From assembly GCA_030998225.1 (NCBI GenBank), contig JAPYXD010000698.1, positions 5,187,001 through 5,251,000 of the forward strand: a stretch of 64,000 nt of DNA. The letters run 5' to 3'. The notes under the pieces are model-generated. The model had not been told where the DNA came from. It ran no database searches and saw nothing but the letters and a program-made list of their open reading frames with translations. Position numbers and translations under genes: made by a program. This document shows positions 22,501 through 36,000 of this stretch, one piece after another; the first letter of the stretch is position 1; every line of letters starts with the position of its first letter. The stretch comes from Diplolepis rosae (Eukaryota; Arthropoda; Insecta; Hymenoptera; Diplolepididae).

Positions 22501-25500
22501 ATTAATCTCTGTCCTCTTGTCTCGGTAAAATGTAATGATATGGAACACGGCACAGTATAATGATTAACGGCAATATACTCTTTACTTTTACAACTCTTAC
22601 AATTCTCTATTCTTTTGCACCTTTCATAAGTCTTTTCTCTTCATTTCTTTCTTTTCTTACTTTCCAATGTTCAATTCTGCTAATTTACAACTAATTAATT
22701 ATCCACTCCATTATTAATTCCATTGCTCATTCTCTCTGGCTCTCTTTTCACAATTCGCATTCGCTTTCTCTTTTCCTAGTGACTAATATTCTAGTCTCTC
22801 TTCGCTCGTTCACACTCGCTACACTTCAACAGATTTTCTATCTAAAGTCTAGTCTCGGTTATCTATTGTAATTTAAGATTGATCTTGCTTCTAATCCTCT
22901 TCGATTTTTTTTACATTTAAAAGAACTGACAAAAAAATTGGAAAGGGTAGGTTTCACAGTCATGAGATTGAACAATGTAGACCCTTATTTCAATTTTGAA
23001 TATGTTTAAATTTTCTAGGTCAATAAGTAAGGTCTTCCAGTTTTGTCTGTGCTCTTCGATCATGACTGACATATGCGATTTTAAAATTCATAGATATTCA
23101 TATAGCAAATGGCTAAGAAGTTATTAATCGAAAACAAAGCATAAGCACTCTAAAGCTTGTTAAATCACATAAAAGACGTAAAAGATTTTTTCTGTGAAGA
23201 TTCCAGAGTAGTGCTTGCACTTTGCTTGTTGTTTGTTTTTGATTATTTTGCAGATTATGAAAAAAATGATGATAATGCACGTTTTTATATTGTTTTACAA
23301 CGTGAAAAATATGTTAATATTTTTGCATTATTTGAGAAACAAGGAGAGCAGCTATTTTTTGAAACTGGGTGAACTTACTGAAGAACAGAAGATCTAAAAA
23401 TTTTTAGAATGCTAGATTTTTATTTTAAAAATAATGTATTCAGAATCTTTGACTTCTTCAACGAAGTTTCGAAAATTGTATATTATCTTTTGCTTAGGAA
23501 TTTATAGATATGAATTCGAGCCTGTTTTAAAATAAATGATTCTCAATCTAAAGTAATTTTAGTTTTTGATACTTATGAATAAGAATGCTTAAACCTTCTC
23601 ACTATTTTGTAAAACATCGAAAATATTGAAACAAAATATTTTTTATAATGATATAGTCTCACTTTTAGGCTGAAAACTAATAAAATATTTTATTTCTCAA
23701 TTCTTTATACCTGGTAGATATGTGTTGATTGATTAAGAACAGGGATAGTGTCTGAAAAGTCGATCATGACCACCCTCTTCAGAAACTAGATAATGACAAG
23801 AATCCACAGAGAAATTGTTTTTTATCAGTCTATTTGAATATTGTCTTCTATTTTAGAGTGTAAATTCTCTAAAATTATCTTTCAGAGAAATAGATTTAGT
23901 TAAAATTGATTTAAAATAAATCTGAAGTTTAGAATTAACCAAACTAAATATTCGATCACATTTTGAAATATAAAAGATTCTAAAATTGGAATCTGTAAAT
24001 TATTAATAATTTTTATTCAAGGGGTGCCAACACATTGAATTTTCAGACCAAAATCGTTGGTGAAATCGTGGCGCGAGTGAACGAACGAAAATGACACGTC
24101 TATCAATAAAGAGTGATATTTTTCGAGTATGTATGTAAATGCACACTTGTGAATGTGCGTGTTTGACATGGTATACATTTGCTGCGGGTCGTTTATTACA
24201 TTTTGAGAGCTGAGTAATGACATGAGTTTGTTTTCAAAAATTTAGATAACAAATGGTACAACACTCACCATAGGCGAAAAATCATGATACGCTTTTAATT
24301 ATACCTAATAAACACACAGTTATCGCATATTACGCACAGATTTACGCAATCCGCTCGTATTTTGAGTTTCATATGAGAGAATTCCTTACAATTTACTTAC
24401 GAAAAACACAAGCATCCTCATGTTTTTTATAATCATTGGGTTCAGTACATACGCGCCATATGATTTTCAAGCATAGTATTGTCAACAATTGTGGGTATTT
24501 TTTAGGGATAAACAATTTTTCTTCATTGGACCTTGCATCACTAATTAATTTCCATTCTGACTTTTGCTCATGGTGGTTAAATATTCATCTAGAAGTGCTC
24601 GAAATTTTCAATTAAAGATTTTTTCACTCTTAAAAAATCAGATAAAAGTAGGTAGTTTTAGTTTTAAATTTGTCCTTGAATGGAATTTTAAATTATGTAA
24701 GGTTCTTTTCGAGCTCTTTTAGAGATCGTTTCTAAAAAATCAGACATTTACTTCCAGAACACTTGCAATTATTCCTGTGTTTTCCTTATTTATCGCGTCA
24801 TGAGTATACCTAGAATAGGAGTCGGAATGCTTTTTTGAAAGAGAAAAATATTTCTGTTACTGGGATGGATTTATTAGAGTAATTGTACAAACTGTAGATG
24901 TTGTGTGGAATGGCTGTGTAATTGATGTATTTGAGTAGTTTTCTCAAGTGTATGTATATAAAGGGGTAATTATCACAGAATATACGAGATATTTTTTAAG
25001 CTTACTAGATGAAAATTCAAGCTGAGAGTAAGAAGAAAAATTCAATCAGTTTAACTTTTGCTCTTTAATTACATCATGAAAATCTCTCAAGTTTATTAAT
25101 CCTAAAATTTGAATAATTTAAAAGAAATTAAATATTTTAATTTAACGTTTAAGAAACTGATTTTATGCAGGATTTTCATATTTCTACATCCTTGTTCAGG
25201 CAGCGTAGAAATTCACAAATTAAGATTATGGCGAGATTGGACCTTAAACTTGGATTTTACACCGAGAAGAAATTTAGCTTTCCCTAATATTTTGAATTGA
25301 TATTCTGGTTTGGAAATTTCAGTACAGTCGCTCAATGAGTCAAAATTAAATCAGAATTAAGAGACTAACAACACATAAAGACGGAACTGGAATATGAGAT
25401 TTCATACCGAAAATCCCGCACTTGAGGCTACATTAACCTTAAATGTTATACACAATTTGCATTTTTACCTAGATATGCTAAGGAGTAGAAATTGGATCAA

Positions 25501-25901
25501 ATCGGAAATTACTAGCTTCGGAAAAGACGGAGATCCTGATTTGCGTTGGTGGAACGATAAAATTTAATAAATTCGAAGTAACGTGCACTTGTGTTTCTCT
25601 CAGGAAATTCGGATGTCGTGTACTACGTGATCGTCACTACCTCGAACACACGTCGTGCCTAAAAATAACTCCTAATTAAAACGGTCAATAAAAGACATTT
25701 TCTTGAACCTTTCAAACATAAACTCCATTTTGTCTTAATTTCACATTAAATTGCATCGACGTTCGCACAAGGGGAACAAATTTTCAAAAATTCTTATTCA
25801 CAACTGGAATCCGACATCATTCACCACGGCATACAGACTCTTCGATCTAGTACTCTTATGATAAGAACATTTTTTACATTACAATGTCTATTATAACTAG
25901 C
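19583..25901. other. 6.3-kb region without a supported gene
   Basis: It is mostly AT-rich and has fewer recognisable transposons than the rest of the window. Two overlapping plus frames at 22026-22464 lie in a slightly GC-richer patch but have no family features. Positions 22480-22900 are CT-rich on the plus strand. Part of it may be a long 3' UTR of unc-13. Confidence 0.45.
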
Positions 25902-25931
25902 GGCGCACCTTGAGTAATATCAAAGTGCGCC
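25902..25931. other. short GC-rich hairpin downstream of unc-13
   Basis: GGCGCACCTTG and CAAAGTGCGCC form an 11-base stem (one G-U pair on the minus strand) around an 8-base loop, 870 bases past the unc-13 stop. It could be a structured element of a long 3' UTR, or chance. Confidence 0.35.
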
Positions 25932-26409
25932 TATTGGTCGTACGCAATGCTACCTTATTTTGTATTAGAAAAAATTCTTCGTCAACAACGCGTCGTATAT
26001 CTACATTTAACTCATTCTTTCTTACGAAGAAGAAGACATAGATCCTAGTTGGAAGTTTCTCCTTCCTCCTATTCTACCGTCAACCCCTCCGCTTGTGTAT
26101 TTATCCGCTTGTTATGTCACCTGGGGTTGCATACTTAAACTCTTACGTGTGCCTGGAACATCGAGTCATCTCGAAGACCCATTTGTCTTAAAGCTAGCTA
26201 CTATTTTAAGTCTCTCGTCACTGTTCACAGACGAGTTCGTATCACTCAATTCAACTTTCAACGCACATATATTCTCTATATCGATCTTTCACTTTTACGT
26301 TAAAAGTATTGCGTACTGGCAGCAGTTTTTCACCTTTCATGTTTACGTATTTGAGACACCTTTTTTCACCTCGACAAGAAAGAGTCCGAAGCTCTAGTGT
26401 CTCAGCGCT

Positions 26410-26415
26410 TTTATT
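26410..26415 (-). terminator. candidate poly(A) signal for unc-13
   Basis: AATAAA on the minus strand, 383 bases after the unc-13 stop codon, is the first good hexamer downstream. Longer neuronal 3' UTRs are common for such genes, so this may be only the proximal site. It is a sequence match only. Confidence 0.35.
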
Positions 26416-26797
26416 TCTTATTCAGATATTTAGATTTTTACTTAGATTCTATCTCAGATTCTTGTCTTGGACACTTTCGTTGGTCGCTTTTCTCCGATGG
26501 ATATAAGGAGAACAATGTAGAAAAAGAGAACCCGTAGATGGATAATATCCTATCAGTAGAAAAACGTTCCGGAAGGTGAACGTTGGGACTGTGATCGGCT
26601 CCTTTCCAGGTTCTTCCCAAAGTGCGGATCTCATCAGTCTTTTTAGCAAGGCTTTGTGCTCCAGGGGCCCTTTTCTCAGGGTTTTATCATCTTCAGGGAC
26701 TTGGAAAAATCCTCTTCCCTTTTCTCCTTCAGGCTCTTTCGAAGCTAGAAGGACGAGTGAAATTGCTGTTGATTTATTTCGCCCTTCATTCGTCAGT

Positions 26798-27095
26798 TCA
26801 AGTGGGATTTGGCAGAGGATTTTCCTGTCTGATGTCGCTCTTCAACTTTACGAATTCCTTGGCGACCTCATCGTTGTTCCTCTGAGAGAGGATTCGTAGA
26901 ATTGTCCAGCCCGTCTCGTCCATCTGGATACGCCTGCCGAGCGATAACCAGCATGCACATGAACCTTGCTCTACGATGTCCTTCAACTGCATCACTGCCA
27001 CGCCAACCAGTCTATCCTCTCGGGCAAAACAGTAGTCCTTCACGCAAATATGCAACTCGAGGTAGTCCAGAAGATTCTGTTCGTTTCCGATGATA
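26798..27095 (-). CDS. unc-13: unc-13 last exon: end of C2C and C-terminus
   Basis: The last coding exon starts with one base completing Phe and reads [20 protein letters not shown] to [16 protein letters not shown], then a short variable tail ending PLPNPT and TGA at 26798-26800. CFARED and GSCACW followed by LGRRI are hallmark UNC-13 C-terminal motifs. The acceptor is TTTTTTTCAATAG. The 3' UTR continues to the left. Confidence 0.97.
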
Positions 27096-30000
27096 CTATT
27101 GAAAAAAAATTCTAATTAACCTCCTTTCTGAACAGAACAGCTTTATCAACTTATTTACTTCAAATGAATAATCATTTTAGAGAAAAGCTTCGATAGAATC
27201 TTATCTAGGAACTGAAAGAAAAGATAAAGTAAACTACTGCGAATGCTTTTGATACCAACAGAATGGGGTAAAATCTTTTGTTCATTGAGTTTGCGTTAAA
27301 ACACACAAAGACACTTTCACTGACTACCCTTCACTTTTAGAGAGCTATTGTAGCAAAATTGAAAAAGCTTTTCATTAAAAATGAGAAAGCGAACAGCCGA
27401 ACATTTAACTTGGTTTGGAATGAGTGAGAACTGTTTAAAATTGTAGGAGCTAAGTTTCTCAAGGTCATGATTCTTTATTCGCTTGAAGCGAATGTTGACA
27501 CGAGACCAAATAGTCTGATTCTTATCGCACTTACAAGTGGAAGGTTTCGTTGAACTTCGGTGACAGGTTATTGCTCTTCGACTTGGTAGCGTGCTTTCTC
27601 TTCTTGTCTGCTAGATGTGGTCCGATCAGGTTTACCTCGACGAATGGCCTGAACATTCCACCAGCTAAGGGCCATTTTAGATCGTTTGCAGCAACCACTT
27701 AAAAAATAGATTTATTATCAATTATAAAGTCTACAATAAACTGTCAGTAAAAAAAATAAAAATCCATTAAATTTGTATGTTTTAAAACGTTTTTAAATTA
27801 CTAGAAATCTTATAAAAGCATTTCTTAATTTCTGATTTTTCAGAAAAATATATACCTTAATTCTATCACTTCAAGAAACCAAGTTTACCTTTGACGCTAA
27901 CTTTCTGTTCGCCAGTACCAGGATGTGTGAAAAGGTCCACCTGGATACTCACTTCCCCGACAGATCCTTCATCCGATCCAGCGGTATCTGAAACAAAACA
28001 ATTTTAAAAATTGTTCTCGAAATGTTCAGATATAATTCATTACCTCTTTATTTTAATTCTCAAATTGAGGCTTAGCAAAATACCATTGTCTAGATCTATC
28101 TACATTTTCTGCTCATCTGTGCCATAATAATAGTACATAGTAGAAGTACATGCTCTACTTGTGTGGAATCAGGGTTATTATTTTTTTCAATTTAACTATA
28201 TTTCTTAAAAACTAAAAAGCATTTAATGAAGTTTATATTTAAATATAGTGCATAAAATTGCTTTTATCAACATAGTAATTACTGAATTGAATTCTCCTTA
28301 TAAATTATAAGCTGCAGAAAAGTTTTTTATGACCTGATTCATTCATGAGTTACAAGCAAAATTAACTAAATTGCACTCGAGAACTATAATATTTTTTGCT
28401 TGATAAAAAAGAAAAAGGCAAGTGTCAGTTATTCTAACAACTGAAGTGAATCACCTAAATTCTAAATAGAATGAAACATTGGATTATGAAATATTTTTGC
28501 ATGTGGATAATTCATAGAGGATTGATAAGGTGAAACCGTGTATTTTTGTGTATGATTATAATAGCGTGTTTTTTATTCATTTTTTGAGTGAAAGATAATA
28601 TTTTACGTGGATCAGCAAGGTTTATCGTTAGCAGCAATAGCAGCAGCAATAATAGCAGCAGCACCTAGAATCACTATCACATATCGAGACGTCTTTGGGT
28701 CATTTAATTAAATCAAAATGATCTTAACATTTTCTAATTCCACTAGAAACAACAATAGCAACTTAAAATATTCGAAGCACGTCAACTTTAATGAAACATA
28801 ATGGAGCATCATAATCGCTGAGAGCAGGAATAAAAGTTGGGTCCAACTAAATTTGTCTGAATTATAATTATTTTAGCTGATAGGAAAAGGCATCTGAAGC
28901 TTTCTAAACAAAAAAATATTCGAATCTCTACGCTTTTAAATTATAAACGCTTAAATTCGAATTTAAGTTTTTTAGTTTTAATACTTTAAATAATAATGCA
29001 TTTAAATTTGAAAGCTTTCGATGTTGATAATATCGAATTCAAAGGCTTTCACCTAAAGTTCAAATCAAATCGATCTAATTTTAAAACTTCCATATTTCAA
29101 TATTTGAATTTGTAAGGCTGCGAGGTATAAAGGTATTCAAGTAATGGGAAACTAAATAATGGAAATCAGGCTGAAAAGACGTCTCGATAAAATGCAACAA
29201 ACAGTCCACTATGTCCTAGTAGTATCTAAATTCGAAAAGGAGTTGAGCTCGATTCCTAGCAGTTCCGCTCAAAAGTTTTCTGGTACCTTGACGACTTTCT
29301 CGACGAAGAGGGGGCTTGCTCTGACGAAGGGGTTCCTCAAGGCTTTCCAAACCCTTGACCCCTTCTTCTTCGTCACCCCTCTCGCTGCTCATCGAGCGCT
29401 GACGTTGATTCATTGTGGTCGCGTCATTCAGAGGCACTAACAATTCACATTATATTGTTTTAATTTTACAACGCATCGCGTTCAGTATTGTTATTTTTCA
29501 AGCAGCTTTGCTAAAGTTTTGATGAATTTACTTTGTATGTGTATTGGTTCCAATAAATGAAATAAGTTATGATAGATCTAAGTGTGATAAATATGAAATC
29601 TACTAATTTGTTCTAAAATGTATCTTCTCGCAGTAAATGGTTGTGTTCAATAGGATCAGATTTTTTTCAAAACCTTACCAGGTTCTTTAACTTCTATTAG
29701 ACCATGAATTCTAATAGGTTAACGAGAACCCATCCCATTTAAAGATTAATTATAAGTCAAGAGAATCGAAAAAGCTTACCCTGATGAATTTGTGATGTGA
29801 CGAAGGTTTTTATAAGGGTGTCTGTCGTCTGGGTGTAGAGACTCAAGGCGTATCGAAGACTCTGGAGCTCTGGCGACTTCTCCAGGAAGGTCTTCTTCAA
29901 ACCATTTCCTCCTGCATGGAAGTACTGTTTGATAGTATCAAGAGCGACATCCAAAACTGCACATTGTTTTGGTGAAAGGTTCTTCTCCACTTCCTTCGAA

Positions 30001-33000
30001 ATGTCCTGCAAATGTGTATAGTAAAAATTCGTAAATATGTTACAACTCAGGCATGAAAATCCTAGAACATTAACTATGATTAAAGAACTAACCATGACTC
30101 CACTAAGGGCTCCTTTTACATCTGGTTTTCCTGCCATGTGGTTTTTGAATAGCCTCGACATGTCCTCGATTTTCGCATTCGCTGCCAGATTCTTCGCGTT
30201 ATCTGTTAGGTTCTTGAGCATCATCTGTTGAAATAAAAATATTGAATAGGTGTCATAAAAATTCATCAAAAATATTAACTCCCTTAAAGAGACACTTACA
30301 CTCTTATCAGTCATTGGTGGTAAGACAACCGTCTTCTCGAGAATTCTCATAACGATCTTCCACAATTCCTTGAGCAATCTCTTCAGTACCGTTTTTTCGC
30401 ATGACTGAGCATACAGTGATAAACTTCCATCAAGAAGATCCATCAAAGGTCTTAGAACCTCATCAGCTTCGACAGCAACGTTGTTTCTCTGATCAATTTG
30501 GTTTAACTGAACTTGGCCACCTCCCTTGATCGCTACTAGCAAGTCTCCAAGTTCTCGGACGGATACTGTTATCCTAGGTTCAAGACTCTTAGCAAAAAGC
30601 ATTGCCAGGTCATCTAAGGCTCCATTAAGTTGCTGCTGTAATTCTTTCAGAATATCCGCTGCATCCTTTTCTAACTTTTCCCCGCCCATCGATTCAAACA
30701 TCTTTTCCAGTTGGACTCTAAGTTGCTGGATATTGTTCATCAGGATGCAGGCCTATAAAAAAATCAGAATTCGTATATTTTATGGAGGCAAAGCAAAAAG
30801 AATTATTTAAATCTTAAAATAAAATCAAGATTTGCAGAAAATAAATAAAATACTTACGATGCGCTCGTCTTTAAGGTGGCTAGGAAACTCTTGCTTTACT
30901 ATCGTGGCATATGCTTCAAGGACTTTGACAATTGTTTTGGCGAACCTCTTCATATACCTCTTCCAGATTTCGGGATCAGGACATTCCAGTTTTGAAACCA
31001 CATCGAAGCATTGAGTCAATTGAGTGAAGACGTCCACTACAGAGACACTAAAGAGAGCATGTTCACTGCTTCTTTGGAACTGCAGTGAAAAAAAGGAGAA
31101 TTGTAGATACAAATATAGATTTTCAAATACTAAAAAGGTAGAACTATCAATGAATAATTCGCAAAATAATGCTTACCCCATCTTTCTTATCTCTGTTGAA
31201 AGCCCCATGAAGATACTCCAGAGATACATCATCGTTCTCGTTCAGCCATTGCATCACGAAAGGTTCAAACCAAGCTGGATATTCAGGAACAGCGCCTTTA
31301 TAAGGTGGCACATCTTGAACATAGTTAGTGTAAAGCCACTTGACCTTGAAATGCAGGTTCATATAGGCTGAGGACTTGCAGAGTCTAACTTGCTCGTGTT
31401 CATCCAGGGCATACTTCATGTCAACTGCAAATAATGACCAAACAGTAGCAGCGGACAATTGTCCGATATTCAGTTCTTGAGGAAATTGGTTGAGCACTGG
31501 TGCATAACTAGTTCTATCTTCCTCGATTACAGAAACTATCAAAGCTATCAATTTATGCCAGAAGTCCAGAGATTCCAGGCCAGGTTCTCGATCCTCAGGA
31601 TCTCTTTTTGCTTCGCTGGGATCTACCTGGAACTCTCTATTGTAGAGTTCATAGCAGTTTTGGAAGAGGAACTGATAGGTTGATCGAAGACAAGCCTTTA
31701 CACAGTCTTTTACTACCGTACTTGCTCTTGGTGGACTTGTTAGCTCTTGAACTTTCATCCTGAAGAAGGTGATGCTGGTTAAAAGGTCAACTGTGCTTTT
31801 CAGGTCCATTAATTTCTCCTGGCTGGAGGCTGGGAAGTTGTTTCGATACATGGAGAGGTCTATTCTCAACGAGTTGTGTAGCTGATCCAGCAATTTGACG
31901 AATTTCTCTTTCTGAAAATTTATTTGCATTAAACTCATTTTTTTATGATAATTGATAATTTTAAGTTATATGGCTTCCGATATTTCAGAATGAATACTGA
32001 TATCTTTTTCAGACAAATACTAATGGCTGTATTGATATTCTGTCCATTACCCGTTCACGTACGATATGTGAGATTAGGAGAAGTGGATGAAGAACAGTAA
32101 CGTGTGTTATCTTATTGCAAACTTTATGAAGTCTACGTTTTTGGTTGATCTAGCACGTATTTTTTATTTATGTCATGTGATTCCACTACAGTAAAAGCAG
32201 ATGGACTGAGACAGAGAATAAAGAGGATATTGTTGAGAAATGAAAGACCTACTTTATTTTACCGAAAGAAGGGGATTTGTAGAGGATGATATCTTAGTTT
32301 CTATATCTGACAGAAATTCAAACGGAATTTATAGATAGGTTTCCCTGGTTTCATTAATAAAGCTCTTATTCACTTGAATTTGGTATTCACGATCCCATCA
32401 TTTATTTTTGGTTAATCTTACCGTAAGAATGAGTCTCAGATGAAGATAAGTTTTTTTCTAGCGAAAAAGGGGGTTTTTAAGAGCAGATTTTATTTTCCAT
32501 CAAATGGACGAAAATATTTAATTTATAAAGCTATAAATTTATAATAACAGTGGTGATATGTAATTATATGCTACATTAATTTATGCTAGTGTAACTTACG
32601 TACAACTAGATAACGCGATGCATAATAAGGGTCGAAATAATGTTGCATAAATATAGAGTGTTTGTGCTCAGAGAGTTGGGACTGTACTTGCATGCAATAT
32701 AGAGATTATGGACCTACGCGATCTTTCTATGTTCCCAAACTATATTATTATTCATCAATCCAAGCTGTTTACTTTATCTGTATTAGAGATAATATTATAA
32801 CCGAGGTAATCATTAAATTTTATTCTAAAAGATGAGTTAAAATTAGATTCTTTTAAAAATGGGTCACGTATTTAAGATATTTACCAAATATACATTGAAT
32901 AAAAAATTATATTTAAAATATATTTTTAAAATTCTTTGCAACTTTAAAAAATACTTTTACAATTTTTCAGTTTATTCGTATCAATAAAACTCTCGAAAAA

Positions 33001-36000
33001 TAAATATCACAAATCGTAAAAAGCTACTGAACCGAAAGTCCTCACATGTGCCATAAAGAGTTTATTGTGGATGAATAAATAATTGACGAGATACATTGAA
33101 CTGTAAAAGCCGTGATATTTACTTGGAATTCTTTTAAATGGGGCATATTCACGTTTCAGCATAAATTTAACCTTCAGATGGAATTGATAGGACTGAATTG
33201 GACTTGAGGATGTTCAAGAGAGGTTCGAGATGCTGTGCAACGAGCTTGAACTGTCCGGGATTCGAATAACGGATGGCCATGGCATTCAGGAAATTGTAGA
33301 AGCATTTCTCAGAGGCTCTGACTTTGCATTGCCCTGACCAACCCTATCTAAATCCACAACCCTTCACCCGACTCACCCCGAAGTTACTGGCAGCGAATCT
33401 ATCACTTGCGGAGACGGCAGAGCTCGCTGTTGTGTGAGCATAGTAGGCATTAATGTTCGCCAGAAGAGTTGACATCACTGCTGGAACTCCTGGACAAAGA
33501 TACTTTGTCGATAGACAGTGGAAATGCCTGCAAGAAAATTCAATTACTATTTGTTTATAATTAAAAAAAAAATGTATCGAGTGTAGGACAAATATGCCTT
33601 TCTGGTATCCTTCACCTTGGGCAAGGACAAGAGTAATCCAAGGTTTGGAAAAATTATTCGGAGAGGTAAAAATAACTGAATTCTTTGATGACTTACGTCA
33701 TAGCTTGGTAAATGCTTTCAATTCCATATCGCATCGCAAATTCGTCGACGAGTTCTTCACCTGGAGGATCAAAGTAAACCTTCCAAGCGTCATCACCTCT
33801 GGCTTGAGGTAACGTAACCATTCCATTGTTTGCCTCGCAGAGGCTGTGGAAGAGGTTTTCGTGAAGGCACGTGTACTGGACGTGGTAAGGTGCCACTTTC
33901 TCCTCGCCCTTGATCTCGACACTAATGTGAAGCCTAATTGCTCCAGACACCGCGCTCTTGTCTGTTCGCTTCTCAAGGTTATACCAGACGTCCATTTCGC
34001 CACTGAGAGTTCTGACTTCGATGATGGTTTGGCCTAAGAAATCGTCACTTTCTCTCGTTAGCTTCTGTCTCAATTTCGACTTCAAGTCGTTATCTTCATC
34101 CCAAACACGGACCTTTATCCGGTCTGATGAATTGTGACACTCGCTGAAAAATAAATAATTTTTTTGTCCAGTTTATCATTCGTCCTGGTTTTAGAGTGAC
34201 CTTCAGTTCTAGGACCTTTCATCAATCTGACACCTTCAGTCGATTTTGAATCGTTTACCAATCTAGAATCTTTGATTGGTCTAAAATCTTGGATCATTTT
34301 AAGTTCTTTAATTATTGAACTAAGACCTTAAATTAAGTACAAAAAACTGATAGATTAAAAAAATGACTTACAAGTAAAACTTCTCGTTCCAGACTGGATT
34401 CAATTCCTGTGGCATCGTCTTTGTTCGTTTCTTCACTTTTCCTACTTGAACCGTAACATATGGATCAGAAGTTCCACTTTTGTCCTTGGCAATCAATCCT
34501 TGAGCGCAGATCACTATAAAATTTATTTTAAAAAGGATTATAAAAACTGTATATATTTTCAATTTCGCCTTGAAGCTTTAGTTTATATAAATATTTGTTA
34601 AGTCAGACACAGAATGAGATCGTAAATTATCCAACAATCTAACTGAAAATTATAGCTCTTTTGATGGTTAATCAACTTTATCAAGATGCGTTTTTTTGGG
34701 TAATATTGTAGAGAATAGTCGAATTAGGTGACTTGTAGTTGACCTTGGTTAAAAAATTGTGGTTCCATGGAGAAATGAATTTACGAGTTATGAAACTAGG
34801 CTAAATTGATACACAATGTAACAGTTAAACTTTATCCTGGGTTGTATGAAAATTGTGTGACCATGCTGTTTCCAAATTTACATTCGAATTCGTAGGTATA
34901 ATTTTAGTTTTCTACTCCAATTCTTGACTTGGATAGATTTGTGGATATATCTACCATCTGCATCTATCATTTTCTGTGTCTCTTTAGCACTGAATTATTT
35001 CAAATTGTGAAATTGTTGAGAGATTTTGAATAATATAAAAACTTGAAATTCAAATGTAGAAAGTAATGTGTCTGAACTAAATAAGCATGAAAAGTATAGT
35101 AATAATTTAAAAAAATCAACAATACTTATTAGTGACTGTTAGTTGAATCAAAAATTTTACTCGTGAGAAAAATCGATGTTAATCTTTTCTTACAGTTTGA
35201 CCAAAAATTGTCGAAAAATCTTATCAATATTTCATGGGATAAAATTTGACTAGCTTTTTTTCAAGAAATCTATTAAATTTGGGCAACCATGCAACTCAGT
35301 GGCGTAGTTACTGGGGGTGCTGCAGGTGGCAATCACCGGGGCCCCCAAATTCAAGCGAATTCAATGTTGATTCCTTTTAAAATATTTTAATATCGTTAAG
35401 ATTAATTGGTATTAAAATATTTTAATATTAATTAATTAATAATATTATTGCGTTATGAATATATTGAGATTATTTTAGTTAAGGGGGCTCCAAAGAAGTT
35501 TTCCACCTGGGCCCCGCAAGGTGAAGGTACGCCACTGATGCAACTCCACAGTTTTGAGACAGATAAAATATATATTGACGGCATGCATGTTTCTAAATGA
35601 TAAACATTAATTTGATACCGACACTCCACACCGGTGCGATTACCGTTTGAAAGCGTGCACATAAGCTCGGCGTGATTGTGTAAATGTGTACACATAAACA
35701 TAACTCACATCATATATAATATAAAATGAAATAGAAACATATAATATGTGTGCTGTGACGTGATGTATAAAATAAATTTAAAATTATAACTGAAACGGAT
35801 AGACGGACAGACACTCATGCCCATGCTACAAACTCTTATTTGATCCTCAGATGCGAGCTAGGGTTGGCGAGGATCTCCCAGGCCTCGAGGAACTCTTTTT
35901 ATCCGATTCCTAATTGATTCCAGTTGGGGGCGTAATTTTATTGTAATAAAAACTCGATTGTTTTTGTGATAACGTGTGTTATGGATATGGTGGTACAATT

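Noticed and set aside
26095..26899. Plus-strand open frames opposite the end of unc-13
   Set aside because: They are shadows of, or lie downstream of, the unc-13 last exon and show no protein features.
29216..29286. Extension of the cassette exon beyond 29287
   Set aside because: The frame stays open, but a GTACCA donor and phase agreement with the next exon place the end at 29287.
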